Positions 52,062 through 62,631 of a stretch of DNA of 64,000 bases are shown one piece after another. The position numbers and the translations under genes are program-made. The notes under the pieces were generated by a model that did not search any database, had not been told where the DNA came from, and was given only the letters and a program-made list of their open reading frames with translations. This stretch comes from Nannochloris sp. 'desiccata' (Eukaryota > Chlorophyta > Trebouxiophyceae > Chlorellales > Chlorellaceae): assembly GCA_019044685.2 (NCBI GenBank), contig JAGTXX020000012.1, positions 1,116,001-1,180,000 on the forward strand, read 5' to 3'. The number at the start of each line of letters is the position of its first letter. Within the stretch, counting starts at the first letter, position 1.

Positions 52062-53147
52062 TCAGTTCTCTTCTTCTTTCTTTAAGACAACCGCTTCGTG
52101 TACCTTTCTATCATTTTCTTCTTTAATATTATCGTTCTCTTGCTTTTTAATCTGAATTTCCACTTTTATTTTAGTTTTTGCCACCGGCACCGCCTGTACC
52201 TCCTCCGGAGGATCCTTGTGCCTTTTCTTTCCTGTTATTTCCCCACGAGCTTTCTCCTCCTCTCCTTTTGTAACCTTACTAGTAATACCCCCATGCAAAG
52301 TCTCCCCCTTTCTAAGTTTTCTAAACCCTAACAACGGGCATTCTTCTTTATTTTTGCTCCCTTTCCCACGTTTGCCACATGATGGGCATTGTTTTCCATG
52401 CTGTACTAGCAACACATGTAGCTCGTACTTAACCCCATCAGGAACCAATATATTCAAATGTTCATAACACTGTTCTCTAGAGCAAGTACTAGGGCACCAA
52501 TTAAGGAATTTTGAAATCTGATGCACGTGGGTATCAACTGGAAAATCGGATCTTCCAAGGCAAAATAATAAAACACAGGAGACGGTTTTAGGGCCAATCC
52601 CTTTAAAACGAGCTAAAAAAGTTTTTATAGCGTCTGTAGGTTCGTGGCGTAGCCATTCTAGACAGCATGCACCTTGTTCTTCTTTTAGAGTGGCTAAGAG
52701 AGTCTTCATTCTCTCGGTTTTTATAGCTGCAAGGCCCCCGACCCGAATCGCGTCTTCAATTTCTTGATTTGGAGCTTGGAGAACAGCTTCCCAGGTAGGG
52801 AATCGTTCTTTTAATGTCTTAAATGCTCGTATTGATGTGATGTCGGTCGTGTTTTGCGAAAGTAGTGTTCTTATCAAGCTATCCAGGACGAGCGTCTGCC
52901 CGCCGCAATGCTCTGCAAGAGGATCAATGGCACGCACAGGACGACCATGAAGACCAGCGAGCGCTTCTGTCACTTGCTGTATTTAGTTAAAGGAATCACA
53001 TGAATTAATTAAATTCAAAAATTGTTGATATTTGTTGATTGTGATCTTGCCAGACTAAGATCAAATCATCTAAAAAATACTTACCCTGCATTCATCTGCT
53101 GATGGGCGGCCAAATTTTGGAAATGGCCCATCGTAATCTACTTTCAT
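52062..53147 (-). CDS. HhH-GPD base-excision repair glycosylase (endonuclease III-like, plant type)
   Basis: Two exons, 53147..53085 and 52976..52062, 325 residues. The family removes damaged pyrimidines or adenines from DNA. Blocks include LIRTLLSQNTTD, the helix-hairpin-helix FKGIGPKTVSCVLLF with its catalytic Lys, and the catalytic Asp in DFPVDTHVHQISKFL. These match the plant nuclear HhH-GPD protein group related to endonuclease III. The iron-sulphur loop is altered: HGKQCPSCGKRGKG...EEC provides only three Cys with unusual spacing instead of C-x6-C-x2-C-x5-C. The C-terminal 110 residues are a Lys/Glu-rich tail with nuclear-localisation-like runs. It converges with the STEAP-like gene. 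Confidence 0.88.
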
Positions 53148-53324
53148 GGTTGTTTATGATGGGTTATTTAGCTCTTGAGACGTTTTAACTATTTTGTGGA
53201 GCACTACAACTTGTAGTTGAACTGATTCGACTGAAGGTGCTGTCTTTTTCTTCAAACAACTCCGTTGTGATTATTTGTGAACCAGTACACCCAATTTGAA
53301 TATTATTAATCATGGCCACATGAA

Positions 53325-54802
53325 ATGTATCCGATCCAGCAACGGGTCGAAGCATTGCATATTGCAAATTTTGATATTGATCATACTGTCAATTTAAATC
53401 CTGCGCGTATTACAGAAGCCAAGTAAGTACAATTGGACTGCGCAGATCCATTTAACTATACCCTAGAAACTAATCTGTGCAATCCGGTCCCCTTTTGAGC
53501 AGGACTCGTGAAGACCTTTTGAAGGTTATTCAAAAAGGCCACCCAATTGAAACGTCGACACCTGCTGGTTGCAAGTTTGTTGCAGGAATGACTTTTCACC
53601 TACCTCCACAGTTTCCCAACACAATTCCAGGCTTACCTGATACTGGAACCTTATGGTGCATGCTTCAGCATCAAGCAAACACCGTTTTAGGCCCAAACAA
53701 CCCGCTAAATAACTTCACCAATCTAGCCAATGGCCTCTCATCTCTACCTTCTTTACCTGATCTGAGCATTAATTCTGCACTAACTGCCGTTCAAGGCAAA
53801 TTCCAAGGCTTCAATACTGAGGGATATCTCGATATAAGTAAAGATCTAGGCCTTGATTACAGCCTCCACGCCGCCGCTGATGGCACCCTGTCGGCGGAGG
53901 TAGAAGCAGAAGCAACCCTCCCATTATTTCCAAGCAACAATAGTACTACTGCTATACCCCGGCTTGCAGTAGGTCATCAAGTACGCATGTGCCACCGGCA
54001 TCCTGATTTCACAGCTCTACATTCACTTAAAATGAGTATGCCGGTTGCCAAAGGCAACGGAACTGCAAAGCTAAGGGTGAAACAGAGTCCTGTTGGCGGC
54101 AACCCAGGGCTTAGTCTTGAACTAGGAGGTGGAAGAAAACACCTAGCAAAACTTGGCATAGTGAATAGTAGAAAAGATAGTACGAATAATACCAGTGACG
54201 ATGAAGAGGACACAATACATGACGGTACTAACAATAATGCTGATAACAAGAAAACCGAAACGAATTCAATTTTGCAACAGAAAAATAATAATACTCAACG
54301 GCCTGTTCTCTGTCGAATCCCTCAACTCAAACTCGACATAGACCCATTAATTCCGATACCTTCACACGTGTCTGTACTTTCCAGTACTGTGCCTCGTCAT
54401 ATAGGCTTTCATTGGCATCAAACGTGGTCTTCAACTGTTCGTACAGCCGCTGTGTACAGGAGCCGATCTCGAAAACTGCAAGTTGATGCGAGAGCTAAAA
54501 TTATACCCACAATGCTGGTTTCTGCTGGCGCTGTGGTAGACTCAACACACCGTACAGTGCATAAAGCTGTTGCGAAGCTGCTGTGGAAACCGGGCAGGAG
54601 TATTGGTAGTGGTGCTGGTGGTGCTCGACATGCGGTGCAGCTAGAAAGTAAATATTCAAAAGAAGGTGGAGTACATCATGTAGTTAAAGTACGACGACGA
54701 CCGAAAGCGAGTGTAGGGTTGGAAGCGAGTGTATCAGTTAATTTTACGCAGGAGAATATTACAAGGCCAGTATTTCAATTCGATTTTTATTCGCCAATTT
54801 AG
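53325..54802 (+). CDS. Unrecognised protein, possible organelle outer-membrane beta-barrel
   Basis: Two exons, 53325..53422 and 53503..54802, 465 residues; joining them gives ITEAKTREDLLKVIQKG. No signal or transit peptide and no hydrophobic helix are present. Much of the protein consists of short alternating polar/hydrophobic strands (LDYSLHAAADGTLSAEVEAEA, HQVRMCHRHPDF, ASVGLEASVSVNF) ending in PVFQFDFYSPI. That resembles the last strand of a beta-barrel with a terminal aromatic-rich signal. An Asn/Asp/Thr-rich loop separates the two halves (about residues 265-310). This layout is compatible with a plastid or mitochondrial outer-membrane barrel, but I recognise no family. The open frame and clean splice sites make it a real gene. 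Confidence 0.6.
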
Positions 54803-55102
54803 GGGAAATAAAAAATCTGCGACTGAACCAGTGGCGGCTATATTTTTTCTTTTGCTTGACAACCAGTTTTTAAGAATTAAAATTTTTAGAAGAATGAATT
54901 TTGTATTAATGTATCCTACTTAACATAGCTTAATTGTCTGTACACTGTAAATTGCAAATTAGGAACCCAATTTGGTGAAGTGAAACTGTCCGCAGCGGGA
55001 GGAAGCGCCAGCAAAAAGCAGGGCAAAATTGGTTGTTGGGCAGAAAAATTTCATCATAATCGTTGCCAATTTCTATATATATTTTTTCCAGCTACCAGTA
55101 AA

Positions 55103-56328
55103 ATGGACAGGTACGCGCTATCCATGTTTGACAAAGCAACAGTGGCGACTCGCAGCGTCGTTGGCATCATCTCCAATGAAGCCAATGCTGCTACAAAGTC
55201 CCTTTATGAAGACCAAGTAGGACGCGTAGCAATCTTAGTTGCCTTGATCTACCTTGGTGTCAGTCTCTTGCGTGCTGTATTTGGTGTTGTCAGCTTCATC
55301 TTCATCTATTTCTTACGCCCAGCTAAGAATCTTAAATTTTACGGCTCTTGGGCTGTTGTCACCGGCGCCACTGATGGAATCGGTAGAGCATACTGTGCTG
55401 AGCTTGCCAAAAAAGGTAAGAATGTTTAGTAGCACCGTTTTTGACTCCTTCTTTTCCTTTCGACGTTTGATCAGCATCACCGCCGCACGCCACCCAATAA
55501 ATACAATCAAAATTTGCTTCGCTATGCCTAAAGTATCTGCCTCTCTTCTCAGGCCTCAATCTTATTGTCATCTCCCGCACTCAATCCCGCTTAGATGAAC
55601 TCGCAACTGAGCTCGGATCTAAATACAACATCCAAGTCACCACCTGCGCTGCTGATCTCACCTCCCTTGACGAGACCACAATCGCCCGCTTGGGAGCTTC
55701 AATCACCAACTTGGACGTAGGCATCCTTATCAACAATGCCGGCATGTCATACGACCACCCAGAATATCTTGAACAAACCAGCTTAGCTACAAGCTCAAGT
55801 TTAATCACTATCAACACCACAGCTCCCACCCTTTTAGCTCAACTTGTACTATTAGGAATGAAGGAACGGGGCCGTGGGGTGATTGTCAACATCGGTTCTG
55901 CAAACGGACTGCTTCCGGCAGTTCCTCTATTATCTGTCTACGCAGGCACAAAAGCCTTTATTAATCAATTTACCCGGTCACTTGATGTTGAGGCCCGTCC
56001 TTTTGGAATCCGTGTTCAAGATCAATGCCCTATGTTTGTAGCAACTAAAATGTCTAAAATTAGACGTGCACGATTGGACGCACCGGCACCAGAAGTATGG
56101 GCGAAAGCGGCGGTACGACAGATAGGGTATGAAACGGTACTTACACCGTATTGGTATCATGGGGTGATGACGGCGGTGGTAGACACATTCGCACCTAGTT
56201 TTATTGTGAAGAAATATGTACATGATTTGCATAAAGCGTTCAGAAGTGCTTATTATAGACGTCAAGCAAGGAAACAAGCTGCTGCGGCAACTGGTGGCGC
56301 ACCAGTAGAGGCAAAAAAATCCCGTTGA
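55103..56328 (+). CDS. KCR1: Very-long-chain 3-ketoacyl-CoA reductase (KCR/HSD17B12-type SDR)
   Basis: Two exons, 55103..55415 and 55553..56328, 362 residues. KCR performs the second step of microsomal fatty-acid elongation, reducing 3-ketoacyl-CoA with NADPH. An N-terminal membrane segment ([27 protein letters not shown] region) precedes the SDR fold: cofactor loop [17 protein letters not shown], catalytic Ser in NIGSANG and YAGTKAF with the YxxxK pair. The C-terminus is KKSR, a KKxx-type ER-retrieval signal. The frame is open further upstream to 54980, but a polypyrimidine tract and CAG lie just before the chosen ATG. The N-terminal domain is longer than in many homologues. Confidence 0.9.
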
Positions 56329-56471
56329 AGTTAGAAAGCTATTTACATCTTTTTTTCATTTCTCCTGTACTGGCTGCCAAAGACCACCGCTAAAATTTGT
56401 AAAACCCCTAAATACACTGAATGTTTCTTACTAAACAGGACAGCTTCTATATCTTAAATATATACATAAAT

Positions 56472-59400
56472 CTAAATTATGGAGGTAAATCCACCGCCCC
56501 AAGCTTCCCTGCACAATGCTGCAGCCCCTCTGACACTCCTCTTGCCGTCATCTGCAGCTGCCGACGCCACCGGCAGCACTTGCTTCTTATACGGATGCAA
56601 CACCGCATAGGGTAACATCATCAACATAGTTAGGCATCTAAGGGACATTTCTCGTACTGCCATAGCTGGTCTGTATTGCCCTAGGCGCATTAAAGCAGGG
56701 ATAAGGGTCGGTAGGGAGCCTTCTGCCTGCTTTCTTCCTGTCTCGGTAGAAAGCAAATCAATTGTCGATTTGAGCAATGTCTGCAATACTGTTTTTGTAG
56801 TAGTGTTAGTATTACTCTCTAAAGGCTCGATGATTGCTTGCTGTTGTGGTTCTTGCTTTGATAATTCAGACAGGCAGCGGGTAAGCCACGGCAAGGTCCT
56901 TCCTAAATCAGCTCGAAGCACAGCAGGCGGAGCAGCACCTAATAGGCTACCCATTGCACAGGCCAATACCTTTACACTAGAGTCTTCATGCTGTACCTGC
57001 ATATCTTTAGAAGCTTTATCCAGAGCAGCAGCAGCGACATTGAAAGTTCGTTGTTTCCATAATGGTCTGACCACAGCATGGGCGCCATGAGTCAAAGCAG
57101 ACGAAGCATTGACAACCCCATCATCATCCTCGTCTTCACTGTATAATATACGTTTGAAAAAGGATGCTGCTGCTAACAAACACGTACTCGATTTCAAATG
57201 CGAGGCTACCTGTCTAGTTAAATTGTCGGCGGGTGCAGTAGCCCCTCTCATTGCCAAACCACGAGTCACCTCTGCTACCATAGAGAACTGAACCTCCACT
57301 AGAGCTTCAGAAGCGTCTGGGATTTGGAGTAAGAGGTCATCGGTCAAGGTGGCAAGTACGCTCGTACTCTCTGCAGAAGTGAGGAGAGAGGCATCGATTT
57401 TGTTGAAGAACGATGCCAATGCCACAGCTCCAAACGACGGGAAAGCACATGTACTATATTTAAAGGCTTTCTCAACCAGTAGAGGGAGAATACTAGGGTG
57501 CTCTTCAACTGTTACTGAGGTTATTTCTCTACGGAGAGCTATAAACGCAGCACAGCCAGCATCAAAAGCTAGAAAGCTGTTCTCAATGTTCTCACTTGAT
57601 AGTGAGACGGCCTCAACAGCTGCAGTACAAATTTTCCTTTGCGCCTCAACAGACGCTGATCTGGTCCCTAAAAACACAATTCGTGCTATCTTTAGGGCTA
57701 CAGCGACACTGTCTTTAGTTCCATCGTCATCATTAGGATGAGCTATTTGTTCTGTTTCTCGAATAAGCAACAAGACTTCATCCAAAAGATGCTCTGCAAA
57801 GGTAGCAAAGCACGCAGCATGCACAGCAGCCTGATCAGTACCAGTACCACTTTCAGATACTTCAAGAATAACCTCGCTCACTGTCGATAGGATGTCAATC
57901 ACAAATGTCTGCTGGCGCTTCTGCACCGTCGCTTGTTGCATGGCCGGGTGAAGAGCTGCTTCTAGGCCCACCATACTTGGCTGCAACAAAGCACTTGGAT
58001 TAGAAACACAAAGAGATTTCAATGAACCTAATGCGGCACTCCTACTCCGGGTTTCAACACCAGAAGGACTGTGACCTTCTTCCTCTACATTTTGTGTGCT
58101 TGCCTCGATCAACGGAGTGAATGCATATTTGATGACTACTTCAGGGTCAAGTATCCTAGCTGCAGCACACAGCGCTGCTGCGGCAGCAGCAGATGCTGAC
58201 GACGACTGCCCTCTTTCAGTTTCTTCTTTGCCGCCATTTCCCTTGATGTCAATTGCAGCCTTCACTAAAAACTCAAGAATCTCTCGCCCATTATTTTCCG
58301 ATAGTAACATAGTTAAATTACTGCAACTTAATACAGCCTGGAGAACTGTTAATTTTAGCCATTGAATTCTACCAAGGGATGTTTCTGTAAGATCCCATAG
58401 CCATAGCTTACTGCTGTTTGTAGACGTAATTGCAGCAGCAGAAGGTACATTGGCTTCACTTTCGTCCATAGGCTCGGCGACAGCAGCAGCAGTATCCTTC
58501 TCCTCCTCCTCCTCCTCATCATCAATATTTTGTAGAGAGCTCCTCTTCATGTCCATCGCTGCGTTGAGTAGCCTTCCTAGAAGCGCCTCATCCATCACTG
58601 GCACACACTTATTGTTGCTGTTGATGCTATGAGTATGATCGTTACTGGCAGTATTCATTGCTCTTAACAAAGACGCTAATGCTGCCCAGGCTAGGTCTAG
58701 AGATTGCAGACTCGTATAACCATTAGTACTGTTTTCAGAAGCAATACTAATTGCATTCAACAGCTTAGGAATAATTTTCGAAACCATTTCAACAGCTGCC
58801 TGCCCTCCTGCTGACCCCAGCGTGCCCAGCGCAAGACTCATAGATTTGACCAGGGCTACACTCCTTCTTAGAGAAGCCCTATCCATACCAGGAGAAGCGA
58901 TACAAGTAAACATATCTTCAACTCCAGTATCATTTAATACTAAAGAAGGCAAAGATGAAGACGACTCTGTAATTTCTTTTTCTGTGTCCCCACCAATGCC
59001 ATCGGCATTTTTTGAAAATGCAATGACACATGCTCTTAAACAAGCAGCAGCTGCAGTTGCTACATCCTCCACTTTCACAAGCTCAGGTTCCACCAGCCCT
59101 TCAGTCGTTGGTGCCATAATCTCTTTCTTTAAAGCTGCCCATATTGCAGGACTGTGTTCTCGCATTGATGGTGATTTCTCAACACCACCGCCCCTGCCAA
59201 AAGCCGCTGCTGCAGATTGTAACAGATGCAATGCATCCATTTTGGCATGGAGTAAAGTGGACCCCAGCTTCTCAGATACTAAGTCCATTATAAACGGAGC
59301 AAATGCAGGGTAAACAATCAACGCACTTTCTAATTCACTAGCGATTTGACCCCGTGTAATGCCATGGGGGTCGTTTGGTGGTGGGGTGAAGGCTACGGGA

Positions 59401-60359
59401 AAATAACAAGACAGGACATCAAATAATTCTTCTGTGCTTTCTTCCAACCTTCCAGAAGCTAGAGTAGTGTCATCTTGGGCTATGTACAGTTGCATGACGC
59501 ATCGCATGGCTTGGAAACCTTGAATTAAACAGCGAGGATCTTTTTCACCATCTACTGAAGAGATAGAGAATTCTAAAACGTCGATACCATCATCAAGTGC
59601 AGCTTGACCGAATTTCTTTACAGCGAGACGGAGAGTTGTGAGAGCTGTGGCACGGTCAAAAGCGGATAAAGAGCGGACGTAGACATTTTTAAAAAAGGAG
59701 GAAAGGATGGAAAGCGCATCAGCTGCAGAGAGCTCAGCTATGGAGCAGGTGGAGCTCTTCAATTGAGTGCGTTCAAAGAGAGCAAGACACCCTAATAGAG
59801 CTCCCCGAAGAGCAGGCCTGCGACAAAAAATATTCGCAAAATAAAGGTATCCATTTGCCATTAAGAAAACAAAATAAAAGGAAAATAACAAAGAAATAGA
59901 AGAAAAGAAAAATATCTAGTGTATTCTTACCAGTCTTTAAGCCGGGCGGTGAAAAATTCTGCCAAGTGATGGACCTCTTCAGGAGTTCGTACGGCCTCAG
60001 GAATATCTCCAACGACCTGCATTTGATCCAAAACGGAAATGGACAGAGTCATTGTTAGCTCTATAATTGAATAAATAAAGGTAGTTAAAACTACAGAAAT
60101 AGAGGCGGCGGCAAGTTGGCAGTGGTTTGAATTGTTTTACCTTTGCTAGGAGGCTTGCTGCCTTGGAACGGGGGGTGTCGTTCTCAGTGGTGAGATAGTG
60201 ACCTAATGGCTGCAATATCTGCAGTATAGTCTCCCCGCTAGAGCGAATTGCGGATATAAGAGCTTCTTCTTTTGCTGCATATTCGTCCGATGGTAGCTCT
60301 GGACCGGTGATAAGCTCTGGGAGCTGGAGTACCCAGCTTGATCCACTGCTTACATCCAT
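56472..60359 (-). CDS. MMS19: MMS19, cytosolic iron-sulphur cluster targeting HEAT-repeat protein
   Basis: Three exons: 60359..60141, 60016..59931 and 59817..56472, 1216 residues. MMS19 with CIAO1 and CIAO2B delivers Fe-S clusters to DNA-repair and replication enzymes such as XPD, and so supports NER and transcription. The N-terminal segment fits: ETILQILQPLGHYLTTENDTPR then SLLAKVVGDIP, HHLAEFFTARLKDWPALRGAL, NVYVRSLSAFDR and DGEKDPRCLIQGF. The remainder is HEAT-type helical repeats to the end (YRPAMAVREMSLRCLTML near the C-terminus). Joining the exons restores the invariant KDWPALRG block across the TG|G intron. Length exceeds human MMS19 (about 1030) because of acidic insertions in the middle. 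Confidence 0.9.
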
Positions 60360-60769
60360 CGGAGGCAGGTGGTAGATCTTTTAGGAGGATTTTTTTTCCT
60401 GATCTAAATTTCAAATGTGATCAATGCATCTAGCTTCTCTCTGAGAATAGACTGCTTTAGGTGCTCTTCGTCCCCATCAAAACCATTTACAGTAAATGAT
60501 ATTATGTATCTTGATGGGCTAATGCTCCTACAAGTAGAGCTGCTGCGTTCAGTTGTGGCCTGCTTCGAACTTCGGAATGCTGCTGGCCAGCGGCGGAATA
60601 ATAAATTGAAGTACGTATGTTGATTCATTAACAACATTCACATACTCATTAGTAACGTTTCTCTGAAATTAGCACAGCGGCGCTGATTTGATTTTTGCGC
60701 CGCAGATTAGTGGCTATTTTTGAAATCAATTATCGAGGCCTTGCTTCAGTCACCTTCTGCCTCTAGGTG

Positions 60770-61130
60770 ATGGTTTTTGCTTCACGAGTAAGTTTATCCA
60801 TTGATATTGTATATGCAATGCGCGCGCAAAGACGTTCTTTCTGGTTATCTCGACCGTTTAGAATTTCATGATTGCCTGGCCCTGGGCATTTAAACTTCTT
60901 GATTAACTGACTCGCTATTCCTTGCTGTACAGATTTTATTTATTGTTAAGAAAACCACAGGGGGTAAAGCCTGGCTCCCTAAGTGGGGTCTCACTGGTCT
61001 GACGAGGACCCAGAAAGCAAACCGACGCAAGGCAAGAGACGACGAGCACACAGTTCTTAACACTCTTAAAGAGGCGGCCAGGCGCCAGCCTGTTCAGCCC
61101 AATGCCACCACTCCCACTGGCACCCACTAA
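60770..61130 (+). CDS. Small basic protein, two exons, function unknown
   Basis: Exon 60770..60787 (18 nt, MVFASR) has donor CGA|GTAAGT. Exon 60933..61130 follows acceptor TGTACAG; together they encode 71 residues. The body is basic and Trp-containing: GGKAWLPKWGLTGLTRTQKA, then NRRKARDDEHTVLNTLKEAA and a Pro/Thr-rich tail. No family is recognised; a small mitochondrial or ribosome-associated protein would fit the composition but nothing proves it. Clean splice sites and an unbroken, protein-like frame support reality. It ends only 34 bases before the ATG of the next gene on the same strand. Confidence 0.5.
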
Positions 61131-61164
61131 AATACCCCATTCGTGCTGCGTAACGCCATCAACA

Positions 61165-62343
61165 ATGGGTAGGGGGTCTTTAGTACTTGCGACAGGAAGA
61201 TCGCCGTTCAACACAACAACAATATTGTTCCATAAAAGCCATCTTAATAGATCTAGAAAGCGTAGACATGTCTATATACTAGCTCAGGGAATGCCAGATA
61301 CATCGTCAACAACGGCAGTTGTATCGGCAGCAACAGAGTTAGTTTCAATGCCAGCTTCAAACTCAGTTTCAACAACGCCAGACATTGCTGACCAACTTCC
61401 AACAAGTTCAACTACACAATCAAGTTCTACAACATATCCCGTGAAAGATTTGAGTGGTACTGGTACTGCGGCTACTGCGGATAATGGAGATGGCGATAAC
61501 GGAGCAGCACTGCCACCTGACGGCCCTGGCGATGACAATGACGGGAATCATGGTGATGACGAGGATGACCCAAAGCCGTCGTCATCTCATCCATTAAGCC
61601 TCCTTTTACGTGGCCTTCGTGGTAGACTGGCTGCAGATCCGTTCTTTACACAGAAACTTCTCGTTGAATGCGGTCTCGATGCTGCAATCATTGTCAGTGT
61701 GAACATTGCCGCTCGACAAGAACGGTTTCTACCTGAAATTGAGTTTACATTCTGCCAGCTTGCAGTGTCTTTATTAAGCGATTTCGCACTAGTCTACCTT
61801 TTAGCGCCTTCCATCTACCGCTCTGCAGCAGCTCCTGGTAGCTTGCGATATAAATTGGAATTCTTACCTTCCCATGTTTTCCAAAAATCTCCCTCTGCAG
61901 TTACACCTTTCACCAAAACAAGCCGTTTTACTACCTTTTTAATGAAGGGTGTCCAGTATAGCGCTGTAGGGTATGCTATGGGGTGTCTTGGTGCAGCCAG
62001 CGTTCAAGGGTTAATCTGGATACGGGAACGGTTTGATCCTATTTTCGTACCACCGCCAACAGTACAAAGTATTACTGGGACTGGATTTGCTTGGAGTACT
62101 TTTATGGGCACTTCCAGCAATGTTCGGTACAATTTAGTGCACGGTCTTGAAGATTATTTATATAGGAAAAGTGCAAAAGCTGGTACCCTCGGTTCAGTTG
62201 TATTGAGATTACTAAATAATTATGCAGGAGCAGCACAGTGGGTGTACGTATGTGATAAGATCGATTTAGATGTACCATGGGTGCCTATGCGTCCTGCAAA
62301 GGACGGAAAGGGGAGGAAAGCAAGGCGACGAAATGGAAAGTAA
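61165..62343 (+). CDS. RETICULATA-related (DUF3411) plastid membrane protein
   Basis: Single exon, 392 residues from the ATG at 61165 (MGRGSLVLATGRSP). The in-frame ATG at 61102 lies within the preceding small gene. RETICULATA and RER proteins are plastid envelope/thylakoid membrane proteins affecting leaf mesophyll and plastid metabolism; molecular activity is unknown. The N-terminal 130 residues are Ser/Thr-rich transit sequence, then an acidic Gly/Asp stretch. The DUF3411 core follows: LAADPFFTQKLLVECGLDAA, then TFCQLAVSLLSDFALVYLLAP, LPSHVFQKS, FLMKGVQYSAVGYAMGCLGA and a C-terminal SNVRYNLVHGLEDYLY with LRLLNNYAGAAQWVY. The order agrees with plant family members. Confidence 0.88.
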   Translation: MGRGSLVLATGRSPFNTTTILFHKSHLNRSRKRRHVYILAQGMPDTSSTTAVVSAATELVSMPASNSVSTTPDIADQLPTSSTTQSSSTTYPVKDLSGTGTAATADNGDGDNGAALPPDGPGDDNDGNHGDDEDDPKPSSSHPLSLLLRGLRGRLAADPFFTQKLLVECGLDAAIIVSVNIAARQERFLPEIEFTFCQLAVSLLSDFALVYLLAPSIYRSAAAPGSLRYKLEFLPSHVFQKSPSAVTPFTKTSRFTTFLMKGVQYSAVGYAMGCLGAASVQGLIWIRERFDPIFVPPPTVQSITGTGFAWSTFMGTSSNVRYNLVHGLEDYLYRKSAKAGTLGSVVLRLLNNYAGAAQWVYVCDKIDLDVPWVPMRPAKDGKGRKARRRNGK

Positions 62344-62631
62344 AAAAAAAACAGTGTTGGAAATATAATAATCGATAGTTTTCTTTTCTTTTTTCTTTTA
62401 AGATTTTCCCCTAATTCACCGAGCTAATATCTTAATATCATGCTAATTTTCCTGATTGCTCTTATTTCTGCTCAATATTCATTTCTTTTCTTCTTCTGTA
62501 AACCCATTGTTAGGTAGTCCTGCACCCCCGCTGGCGTGATCGGCGCCTAAAAGAAAGAGTCTATATTTTCAGATTAAAACCCCCAAGGCCGCATGGAATT
62601 GCTGAATTGTATTTATTTGTAAGTTGTTAAT

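Noticed and set aside
60404..60637. Minus-strand ORF of 77 codons and an overlapping plus-strand ORF upstream of MMS19
   Set aside because: Both are open over the same 200 bases, neither has recognisable motifs or convincing splice sites. The minus-strand reading (ending REKLDALITFEI) is slightly more protein-like, but support is insufficient.
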